DNA of 12,456 bases from positions 1-12,456 of the forward strand of contig JAISFJ010000135.1 in assembly GCA_031263665.1 (NCBI GenBank), in the 5' to 3' direction. Origin of the DNA: Coriobacteriales bacterium (lineage in GTDB: Bacteria > Actinomycetota > Coriobacteriia > Coriobacteriales > UBA8131). A model generated the notes under the pieces. It saw nothing but the letters and a program-made list of their open reading frames with translations, was not told the DNA's origin and searched no databases. Made by a program: the position numbers and the translations under genes. Positions 6,902 to 12,456 of the stretch are shown here, piece by piece (positions within the stretch are counted from its first letter, which is position 1; every line of letters begins with the position of its first letter).

Positions 6902-8056
6902 ATGATGGAAATCACCTACGATAAAATACCAAGTCCCGGTGCTGGGCGACGGCTTGAGAACTGGAACACGGCCATCGGCCTGCAGGCGATTGACAATCTC
7001 ACACCCTCTGAAAAGTTGGTTGAGCTCGCGCGTGAGCATATCGACGGCAAAAGAACGATTGATGAGATTGACTATACGCTTAAAACGTATTATGCCGACC
7101 TGTCTACACAAGGTATCACCACTCCGCATCGTCAGATTGAGGCGGATATTGTTTCGACCACTATCGAACGGCTTCTCGAGACCGATTCATTTGTGCTTAA
7201 TGAAGGCTCACTGAAGGCTATCCATAAAGCACTTTTTCGGGGGTTTGACGAGTATGCGCCTGGCGAATATCGTGCCTACGACTTCACTAAAAATGAGTGG
7301 GTCTTACAGGGTGATACGGTCACCTATGAACACTGGGAGTTTTTGGAAGAAGAAATCGCCGCATGTATTCGTAGCGAGAGCAGCTATTCGCCTGTTGGCC
7401 CTGACGCGAAAGAGCGAGTAGCGCATATCGCTGGCTTCATCTCGGAGATATGGCTCTATCACGCTTTCAGGGAGGGCAATACGCGTGTGGTCGCGCTTCT
7501 GGCAATCAAGTATCTCAGGAGCATTGGATACCAGTTGAATAATGAGGCTTTTGAGAAGCACGCGCTCTTCTTCAGAAACGCGTTGGTCAGGGCGAATTAT
7601 CGCAATGAGGCAATCAGGGTAGTGCCCACCGACGCATATCTGCTACAGTTTTTTGGTAACATCCTGCTTGGCGAGAACAACGACCTCAAGAGCCGCAGGC
7701 TGCATATTTACTGGGATGAGCGTACGCAGGACTTTTCGAATCATGATGAAAACGGCGCGCTCGTCATCGTGCCTGAACTCTCATACGGTGCCGACAGCGG
7801 AGGTAGTACCAGTGCTGATGCTCAAAATGGCACTGCAAATGGCACTGCAAATGGCATGGTAAATAATACGACAGACGAGGTGCGACTGGCGATACTCAGC
7901 ATTCTCGCAGATGAGCCAACCTTATCCTACGACGAGATAGCAGGCAGAATCGGCAAGGGACGGAGAACCGTTGCGCGGGCGATACGTCAGCTCAAAGACT
8001 TGGGCGCCATCAAACGCGTCGGCTCAGACAAATCCGGTCATTGGGTTTTGACTTGA
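6902..8056 (+). CDS. Fic-domain protein with VbhA-like N-terminus and C-terminal winged helix
   Basis: This protein has 384 residues; ATG 6902 or 6905 may be the start, and the ribosome-binding site is weak, so coupling to the receptor stop 7 nt upstream is plausible. Residues ~20-68 (GLQAIDNLTPS...AREHIDGKRTIDEI) resemble the VbhA-type antitoxin segment fused to many Fic proteins. Residues 85-90, STTIER, approximate the inhibitory motif [ST]xxxE[GN]. The Fic core has HAFREGNTRVVA at residues 187-198. His187, Phe189, Glu191, Gly192-Asn193 and Arg195 are kept, while Thr replaces the second Gly and Ala198 replaces the final Arg. Fic enzymes usually transfer AMP or another nucleotide-derived group to a protein hydroxyl. 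A winged helix (about 325-384) follows a repeat-rich linker and could bind DNA, perhaps for autoregulation. The target is unknown. Confidence 0.9.
   Translation: MMEITYDKIPSPGAGRRLENWNTAIGLQAIDNLTPSEKLVELAREHIDGKRTIDEIDYTLKTYYADLSTQGITTPHRQIEADIVSTTIERLLETDSFVLNEGSLKAIHKALFRGFDEYAPGEYRAYDFTKNEWVLQGDTVTYEHWEFLEEEIAACIRSESSYSPVGPDAKERVAHIAGFISEIWLYHAFREGNTRVVALLAIKYLRSIGYQLNNEAFEKHALFFRNALVRANYRNEAIRVVPTDAYLLQFFGNILLGENNDLKSRRLHIYWDERTQDFSNHDENGALVIVPELSYGADSGGSTSADAQNGTANGTANGMVNNTTDEVRLAILSILADEPTLSYDEIAGRIGKGRRTVARAIRQLKDLGAIKRVGSDKSGHWVLT
7826..7861 (+). repeat. 12-bp tandem repeat in the Fic linker
   Basis: Two perfect copies of aatggcactgca (7826-7837, 7838-7849) and a diverged third (7850-7861) encode NGTA-NGTA-NGMV. 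They sit exactly between the Fic core and the winged helix, so changes in copy number would alter linker length but not frame. Confidence 0.85.
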
Positions 8057-8071
8057 CCACGGCAAAGGACG

Positions 8072-8113
8072 AGGGGACGCGCACCCTGGCAATCCGTCCC
8101 CTTGACGGTTTTT
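8072..8113 (+). terminator. Probable terminator after the Ldt-receptor-Fic cluster
   Basis: An 8-bp perfect stem, aggggacg (8072-8079) with cgtcccct (8095-8102), has a 15-nt loop and is followed by five T residues at 8109-8113. It lies between convergent genes. The large loop and the six-base gap before the T-tract make it less than ideal. A REP-like hairpin is the alternative. Confidence 0.55.
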
Positions 8114-8179
8114 GCGTCTGTGTTGTCGCGTTTCCTAAAAGCGCCCCGATGCCTTTATTTTTCCTAAGCTCATGAAGTT

Positions 8180-9442
8180 TCAGGGCTTGAGCAGGGTGAT
8201 AGGAACTACCACGACTCCATCCTCACGGCGTTGCGATATTTGCGAACCTGTGAGAACAATGAGTGCGCTTGGCTTTGGGGTTCCCGCGGATAGCATCTTC
8301 TCTTTTAGTCTGATGAGAGATGCGGCCCCTGATGCGAGACCCTTTGCGCCCAGCTTAATCTCGAAGGCCGCCCAGCTTCCGTCACGCGCCTCAACGATGG
8401 CATCAACCTCAAGCTTGCTGTTGTCGCGATAGTGAAAAACCCTGGCATTGTTAGCTTGCGCGTATATCAGCAAATCGCGAATACAGAGACCCTCAAATAT
8501 GTTGCCAAAAGCGGGCAAGTCGTCAAGTAGTTTGTGGTAGGTGGTGCCAAGTGCCGCAACGGCCAGTGACGGGTCGGCAAAGAGCCGTTTTGGACTTGAA
8601 AGAATGCGCGCCTTTGAACGGGACTGTGGATTCCAGCCGGGAATCTCCTCAAGGATGAACAGGTCGCGTAGCGTCTGAAGGTATGAGGCAAGGGTGTTGG
8701 TCGAAAACTCACCTTCTATCGACCGCACGTCATCATGGATGGTTGTGTTCTTGACGATGGTCGCGTTACTACGCGCCAAAGAGGCGAGAAAATGACGAAA
8801 TTTGGAGGTGTCACGTACGGGTATCTCCTTTTGCGGAACATCATTTTCGATGACGCTGTTAAGATAATCGAAAGGTAGACGATAGGGGTCTTCTGGAGTA
8901 CTGCTGACGTTGACGGGCCAGCCGCCACAACAGGCGATCCTGACAATGTCCTGTATCGAAACCATGCTTTTCGAGGACTCGATTTGCTTGCCTTCGAGAA
9001 GTGCTTTGAGCGAGATTGCTCCAGATGAATCGCCTGACTCATACAAAGACATGGTTCGCAGGCGGATTGGGGCGATACGTCCGATACCGCTATGCCGTAT
9101 CTCGGCTGAAGGTTTGACTACTGAGCCAGTAAGCAAGTAGCGGCCCCGGGCAGGATCCTGATCGACAGCAAAACGCACGGCATCCCAGATGCCAGGCAGC
9201 TCTTGCCACTCATCGATAACATGGGGAGTCTCGCCTGTTAACACGTTGGCAGTATCGTGTTCAGCCAAAATTCGCGTATTGGCATCCATGAGATACGAGA
9301 CGCTATTGGCGTGATTAAGAGCAAGCCAAGTTTTGCCACACCAACGCAGTCCCTCAATCGAAAGCGCGCCATAAGTTTCAAGCAGACTCCGCAGTTCCTG
9401 ATCTGCGATTCGGGGCAGATACCCCTCCCGTGTGAGCGTCAT
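8180..9442 (-). CDS. AAA_14 / DUF4143 ATPase
   Basis: The protein has 420 residues from the ATG whose start is at 9442. A GTG two codons earlier (9448) is also possible; each has an AGGAG 4-5 nt upstream. The N-terminal ATPase domain has Walker A GLRWCGKT (residues 31-38), Walker B HVIDEWQ (Asp77-Glu78) and the sensor segment LLTGS (103-107). After this comes the family signature HSGIGRI...MSLYESGDSSGAISL. The DUF4143 half ends with LEVDAIVEARDG...AFEIK, the D...ExK pattern of the PD-(D/E)XK-like fold. Molecular function is unproven for this widespread family; nucleic-acid-linked or toxin-antitoxin-like roles have been proposed. It is transcribed alone, convergent with the Fic gene. Confidence 0.9.
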   Translation of the reverse strand: MTLTREGYLPRIADQELRSLLETYGALSIEGLRWCGKTWLALNHANSVSYLMDANTRILAEHDTANVLTGETPHVIDEWQELPGIWDAVRFAVDQDPARGRYLLTGSVVKPSAEIRHSGIGRIAPIRLRTMSLYESGDSSGAISLKALLEGKQIESSKSMVSIQDIVRIACCGGWPVNVSSTPEDPYRLPFDYLNSVIENDVPQKEIPVRDTSKFRHFLASLARSNATIVKNTTIHDDVRSIEGEFSTNTLASYLQTLRDLFILEEIPGWNPQSRSKARILSSPKRLFADPSLAVAALGTTYHKLLDDLPAFGNIFEGLCIRDLLIYAQANNARVFHYRDNSKLEVDAIVEARDGSWAAFEIKLGAKGLASGAASLIRLKEKMLSAGTPKPSALIVLTGSQISQRREDGVVVVPITLLKP

Positions 9443-9495
9443 CAGCACTCCTCTCCTATCGACCCACTCAGTACTGAACTAAATGACAATGATAT

Positions 9496-9528
9496 ACTGA
9501 GAGAATTTCAAAGATTAAACTGAGAGAA
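9496..9528. promoter_or_regulatory. Direct repeats at the ATPase transcription start, candidate operator
   Basis: The 10-mer actgagagaa occurs at 9496-9505 and again at 9519-9528. The spacing is 23 bp, close to two helical turns. One copy covers the predicted start and touches the -10; the other lies just downstream. A 10-bp perfect palindrome, tcagtactga, is at 9468-9477. This is a layout suited to repressor binding, possibly autoregulation, but no regulator is identified. Confidence 0.45.
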
Positions 9529-9556
9529 ATGTAGCTCATAAAGAGGGCAGTGTCAA
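9528..9556 (-). promoter_or_regulatory. Promoter for the minus-strand DUF4143 ATPase
   Basis: On the minus strand a perfect -35 TTGACA (9556-9551) and a -10 TACATT (9533-9528, four of six) are 17 nt apart. Transcription would start near 9521, about 80 nt before the start codon. The region is clearly more AT-rich than the genes around it. Confidence 0.65.
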
Positions 9557-9586
9557 CTTGTTTTATCGCATTGTTGGTCCCTAAGT

Positions 9587-9638
9587 CATCATAGGTTACC
9601 GTTTTCGCCGATGTCGGTGAAAACGGTAACCATCATAG
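9587..9638. repeat. 38-bp hairpin with 8-bp flanking direct repeats
   Basis: The arms 9594-9611 and 9614-9631 are complementary except at one position (G opposite T), with a 2-nt centre. The outer sequence is ggttaccgttttc...gaaaacggtaacc. The octamer catcatag is present on both sides (9587-9594 and 9631-9638) and overlaps the hairpin by one base at each end. This resembles target duplication around a minimal inverted-repeat insertion. With no T-tract it is not a typical terminator. Its ends, GTTACC and GGTAACCATC, match those of the 3013-3184 element. Confidence 0.7.
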
Positions 9639-9662
9639 TAAACAGTGAAGTGAAATGTGCGT

Positions 9663-10040
9663 CTACTCTATATCCAGGGCATGGCGGGCGGCTATGTAGC
9701 CCATGGTCCAGGTCAGGGCGTTGGCGCCAAGTGGTGAGCAGCCCAAGCCGTAACTGCTTTCGCCGTTGGTTCCCCCCGCGGTCATACCGCCAGCGTACAG
9801 TCCGGGTCTGGGAGCGCCCTCGGTGCTGATGACTCGCATCTGAGGGTCTACCCTGAGCCCGCAGGTGGTCGCAAACGGAAAGGACCCTACGGCAGCTCCG
9901 TAAAACGGGGCTTTCTTTACGGGTATCAACCAGTCGGCGGGGAAGTTGAACTCCGTATCGACGCCCGCCTCGCAGGTCTTATTCCAGTTTTCTACGGTGG
10001 TTTTCAAAACCAAACTCCAAATCCATTCCCAACAAGACCT
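9663..10040 (-). pseudogene. C-terminal remnant of an FAD-dependent (fumarate reductase-type) flavoprotein
   Basis: About 115 residues match the end of FAD_binding_2-family flavoproteins. They include TTVENWNKTCEAGVD, then the FPFATTCGLRVDPQMRV segment, PRPGLYAGGMTAGGTNG, and a SSYGLGCSPLGANALTWTMGYIAARHA tail that normally contacts FAD. The FAD-binding N-terminus and the body of the enzyme are missing. At the left edge of homology the phase changes: GMDLE is in one frame and LKTTVENWNK in the next. A 4-nt excess (tttg) near 10010 would explain this, since its removal gives GMDLEVLKTTV. A TAA also interrupts the upstream frame. No ribosome-binding site or start suits the fragment. It is a decayed gene; these enzymes are abundant in Eggerthellaceae. 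Confidence 0.82.
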
Positions 10041-10057
10041 CTTAGACCTCATAGACC
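10031..10057. repeat. Three 9-nt imperfect tandem units at the pseudogene break
   Basis: Read on the upper strand the units are aacaagacc, tcttagacc and tcatagacc, all ending in agacc. They sit where homology to the flavoprotein stops, so they may mark the deletion or recombination endpoint. Confidence 0.5.
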
Positions 10058-10324
10058 GCGAGTCATAAGCGTTCTTGCTGCATCTCCCTCGTCACCGCAA
10101 GCGCACCGAATGAAAACCTGTGACTCTCCCACTGGATTTAAGCGTCTCGCTATGCTCGCGCAGAATCTGCCACGCGCCAAGCGCACCACGGTAAACGAAA
10201 CCGGGGGCTGATTGGTAGTTTGCTTGTTGAAGTCTGGCCAAATCCCGGGCAGGGTTTCATGGCAATGACGGAAGTAGAGTCTGAGACACTCGCCCTGTCT
10301 ATTTGGGGTAAAGTAGGAATACAT
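10058..10324. other. Region without recognisable gene
   Basis: A minus-strand open frame covers this stretch (10049-10468). It overlaps the start of the + strand ATPase, has no ribosome-binding site and matches no family I recognise. Its composition resembles a decayed coding region. Nothing else structured was found apart from the promoter of the next gene at its right end. Confidence 0.5.
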
Positions 10325-10359
10325 TTGGTCGTGCCTCCAAAAATATGATAATATTTTGG
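10325..10359 (+). promoter_or_regulatory. Promoter with overlapping dyad for the + strand DUF4143 ATPase
   Basis: TTGGTC (10325-10330) and GATAAT (10347-10352) are 16 nt apart, 35 nt before the ATG at 10388. The -10 is embedded in an inverted repeat, ccaaaaatat...aatattttgg (10337-10359), that pairs over about 9 bp with one bulge. Such a dyad over the -10 is a plausible operator. The region is very AT-rich. Confidence 0.5.
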
Positions 10360-10387
10360 GAATAGAAACCCAATACTTGGAGAAATC

Positions 10388-11521
10388 ATGATTGAAAGAG
10401 CCATCGCCAAGCAACTCAAAAAACACCTGTCGGACAGCAAGGCAATCGTTGTTATGGGGCCTCGTCAAGTTGGAAAAACTACGGCACTCAAGGCCCTTCT
10501 CAAAGAACGTAACGATGTTCTTTGGTTAAACGGTGATGAGGCCGATGTCCGAATGCTATTTGAGCAAGCCACTTCTACCAGACTCAGAACGCTCATCGGA
10601 AAAGCTGCCATTGTGGTTATCGACGAAGCCCAGCGTATTACTGATATTGGGGTAAAACTCAAGCTGATAACCGATAATATCACAGAGGCCAAACTTATGG
10701 CCACAGGCAGTTCATCCTTTGAGCTTGCTAACAAAATTAACGAATCGTTGGCGGGAAGAAAATGGGAGTACATGCTCTATCCTCTATCATTTGCCGAATT
10801 GGTTAATTACCATGGTCTGCTTGAAGAGCGACGCTTGTTACCGCACAGATTGGTCTACGGCTCTTACCCAGAGGTTGTAACCAGTCCTGGCGATGAACAG
10901 GAGCTTCTTCGAGAACTCTCAGGCAGCATTCTCTACAAAGATATTCTGATGCACGAAGGTATTAAGAGTCCAGAGAAACTGGAGCGTCTGCTTCAGGCGC
11001 TGGCTTATCAGGTTGGTGGCCTGGTATCCTATAATGAGTTAGGACAGGCTAGTGGTTTAAGCAGTAAGACAGTCGAACGCTATATTGATATTCTGGAAAA
11101 GTCCTACATCGTCTTTAGACTGGGATCGTATTCCAAAAACTTGCGTAACGAGTTGAAGAAGAGCCGTAAAATCTACTTTATCGACAACGGTATCCGTAAC
11201 GCCCTGATAGCAGATTATCGTGCTCTTGAGACGCGCTCAGATATTGGTGCGCTTTGGGAAAATTACCTGATGACAGAGCGACACAAGCTGCTCGCTTACC
11301 GCAGTATTCAAGCGACATTCAGGTTTTGGCGCACCGCTCAAAAACAGGAAATCGACCTGATTGAAGTTCAAGGCGGAAAAACCAATGCTTTTGAGTTTAA
11401 GTGGAAACCCGGGGCAAAAGTCACCGGAGTTCAAACATTCAAAGCGGCCTACCCCGAGTCTACCTTCAGTGTTGTAAATCGAGAAAACTACGAGGGTTTT
11501 CTCGGTTTAGAGTGCCAATAG
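10388..11521 (+). CDS. AAA_14 / DUF4143 ATPase, second and divergent copy
   Basis: The protein has 377 residues. The ATG at 10388 has a GGAG five bases upstream. It has Walker A GPRQVGKT (24-31), Walker B VVIDEAQR (Asp79-Glu80) and a sensor ATGSSSFEL near 105-113. Then comes the membrane-independent DUF4143 region, with a likely winged helix around SYNELGQASGLSSKTVERYIDILEKSYIV. The C-terminus has QEIDLIEV and AFEFKW, matching the D...ExK pattern of a PD-(D/E)XK-like fold. It belongs to the same broad family as the minus-strand ATPase but a different subgroup: it lacks the HSGxGRI...SLYESG signature and is shorter. Codons look more AT-rich than in neighbouring genes, which suggests horizontal transfer. 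Its last 15 bases overlap the end of the convergent OPT gene. Function is unknown beyond the family. Confidence 0.92.
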   Translation: MIERAIAKQLKKHLSDSKAIVVMGPRQVGKTTALKALLKERNDVLWLNGDEADVRMLFEQATSTRLRTLIGKAAIVVIDEAQRITDIGVKLKLITDNITEAKLMATGSSSFELANKINESLAGRKWEYMLYPLSFAELVNYHGLLEERRLLPHRLVYGSYPEVVTSPGDEQELLRELSGSILYKDILMHEGIKSPEKLERLLQALAYQVGGLVSYNELGQASGLSSKTVERYIDILEKSYIVFRLGSYSKNLRNELKKSRKIYFIDNGIRNALIADYRALETRSDIGALWENYLMTERHKLLAYRSIQATFRFWRTAQKQEIDLIEVQGGKTNAFEFKWKPGAKVTGVQTFKAAYPESTFSVVNRENYEGFLGLECQ

Positions 11522-12456
11522 GCCGGAGATGACAACTGCCAGGGCGAAGATTACTCCTACGACGCTTTCGCCGCCGAGGAGGCCGGAGGCTATGACGAGG
11601 CCGTCTTCTTTTTTTATCCAGTTGGGGGCGATACGCCCTATGACAAAGCGGAGGGCGGCACCAACGGCGACCGTTAGTGATAAATAAAATGGCAAATATA
11701 CGCCAAGTCCAAAAGTTATGGCGGGGGCGCCGAGTAGATACAGGATAATGCCGATGGTGATGCCCATTACAAAGGCGGGTAGATGAGGGATGCCGCCGAC
11801 CATGGAGGCCACGGCGACCGCCTGGGCGGCGACGAACTCCTTACCCTCGCCGATGCCAAAGCTCTCCGCCCCATAAACGTTTACAAACAAAACGATGATT
11901 CCCGTTCCAAGAAGGGCACCGAGCACGCCGCCCGCCGCCACGCCGAACCACTGCGCTTTGGGGCTGGTCCCCAGAAGATGTCCGGCCTTAAAGTCATTCA
12001 TGAGGTCTCCGACAAAGCCGCAGGCAACCGTTGCCGTTGCGGCTACGAGGAACGCCTCGATGTCGCCGATTGAGGTTACGAGTGCGATGATGAGAAGCAC
12101 GATGACGCCGAATACTTCCATCGGGTACATGCCTGCCTGACCGGTGCATTGTGCTGCCATGGTCATGACCACCCAGACGAATGCGACGAGTAACAGTGAG
12201 GGCACGAGTCCTAACCCCGCGACAAAGGCTAAAAGGAGTACAACCGCTGCGAGTGCCAGGGGCGCCCATCGCATAGGTACGATGGCCGTCCCGCGTTTTC
12301 TGGATACGCCGTCTGTGCCGTTTGCGCCGCTTGCTTCGCCGTTCGTATCGCCTCCTGCGCCGTCTGTCGTATCGCCCGCCGCGCCGTCTGTCGCGGGTAC
12401 ATTCTCCCTGCGTCGCTCAGACACGTAAGAAGCGACCAGCGCCCCCACGCGCGGCA
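11507..12456 (-). CDS. OPT-family oligopeptide transporter, C-terminal half (5' end outside window)
   Basis: The frame is open to the window edge, so the GTG at 12448 is not a trusted start. About 316 residues are visible, half the usual ~600-650. They contain seven or so hydrophobic segments and family motifs: GQAGMYPMEVFG, then GFVGDLMNDFKAGHLLGTSPKAQ (a hallmark of bacterial OPT proteins), GAPAITFGLGVYLPF and, at the end, GLLGGESVVGVIFAL. Members move short peptides or metal-chelate compounds across the inner membrane by proton-coupled transport; the substrate here is unknown. An odd hydrophilic Gly/Asp/Thr/Ala-rich loop lies near the visible N-terminus (about 12306-12402), with the repeat DGAAGDTT / DGAGGDTN. 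Only 15 nt overlap the ATPase gene and no terminator stands between the two. Confidence 0.88.
   Translation of the reverse strand, partial: PRVGALVASYVSERRRENVPATDGAAGDTTDGAGGDTNGEASGANGTDGVSRKRGTAIVPMRWAPLALAAVVLLLAFVAGLGLVPSLLLVAFVWVVMTMAAQCTGQAGMYPMEVFGVIVLLIIALVTSIGDIEAFLVAATATVACGFVGDLMNDFKAGHLLGTSPKAQWFGVAAGGVLGALLGTGIIVLFVNVYGAESFGIGEGKEFVAAQAVAVASMVGGIPHLPAFVMGITIGIILYLLGAPAITFGLGVYLPFYLSLTVAVGAALRFVIGRIAPNWIKKEDGLVIASGLLGGESVVGVIFALAVVISGLLAL
12357..12404 (-). repeat. 24-bp-period repeat in the OPT loop
   Basis: The 13-mer gcgccgtctgtcg (upper strand) recurs at 12357-12369 and 12381-12393, a period of 24 bp. The preceding unit also shares cgtatcgcc at the same phase. On the coding strand this gives an eight-residue repeat of the form DGAxGDTx in a hydrophilic loop between membrane segments. 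Confidence 0.7.

Noticed and set aside
10049..10468. Minus-strand open frame of 139 codons
   Set aside because: It overlaps the start of the + strand ATPase and its promoter, has no ribosome-binding site and no recognisable domain.
1..12456. CRISPR array, rRNA genes, phage structural genes, complete insertion sequence
   Set aside because: No regularly spaced repeats of suitable length, no rRNA core motifs and no transposase or integrase coding sequence were seen on either strand.

Overview
The window looks like part of a chromosome of a moderately GC-rich actinobacterium. An anaerobic gut member of the Coriobacteriia (Eggerthellaceae-like) is the best fit. This rests on a combination: a beta-helix/InlB-repeat surface protein, a twin-arginine lipoprotein solute receptor, the remnant of a fumarate-reductase-type flavoprotein, and an OPT peptide transporter. 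No rRNA or other taxonomic marker is present, so the assignment is inference.

Layout. (1) 1-3012, + strand: the 3' part of a large surface protein. It has a right-handed beta-helix with PMP-like FxxN/GGA motifs, two InlB-type repeats, a nine-cysteine segment, a disordered stalk and a membrane anchor with about three helices. (2) 3013-3494: non-coding. It holds a ~172-nt imperfect inverted repeat starting right after the adhesin stop codon, then a 24-nt tRNA 3' end on the minus strand with an inverted 15-nt copy of its T-loop/arm, then a purine-rich leader. This reads as a mobile-element and integration scar. (3) 3495-8056, + strand: a tight three-gene cluster. It encodes a membrane-anchored L,D-transpeptidase, a Tat/lipoprotein oligopeptide-binding protein and a Fic-domain protein with a C-terminal winged helix. 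It ends at a hairpin/T-tract terminator at 8072-8113. (4) 8180-9442, minus strand: an AAA_14/DUF4143 ATPase with a recognisable promoter and a direct repeat at its transcription start. (5) 9587-9638: a 38-bp near-perfect hairpin bracketed by 8-bp direct repeats, followed by the frameshifted C-terminal stump of an FAD-dependent oxidoreductase (minus strand, 9663-10040). (6) 10053-10387: no convincing gene, but a promoter for the next gene. (7) 10388-11521, + strand: a second, more AT-rich DUF4143 ATPase. Its 3' end overlaps by 15 nt the 3' end of (8) an OPT-family transporter (minus strand, 11507 to the window end, N-terminus missing).

How the parts may work together. The Ldt-receptor-Fic genes are packed like one transcript and could link peptide capture, cell-wall cross-linking and post-translational modification, but no known system with exactly this composition is recognised here. 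The rest looks like an accessory hot spot: two solitary DUF4143 ATPases, a gene ruin, two GTTACC...GGTAAC-ended hairpin elements and a tRNA fragment. A cross-cutting oddity is that three unrelated genes (receptor, Fic, OPT) each carry a 12- or 24-bp tandem duplication in a linker.
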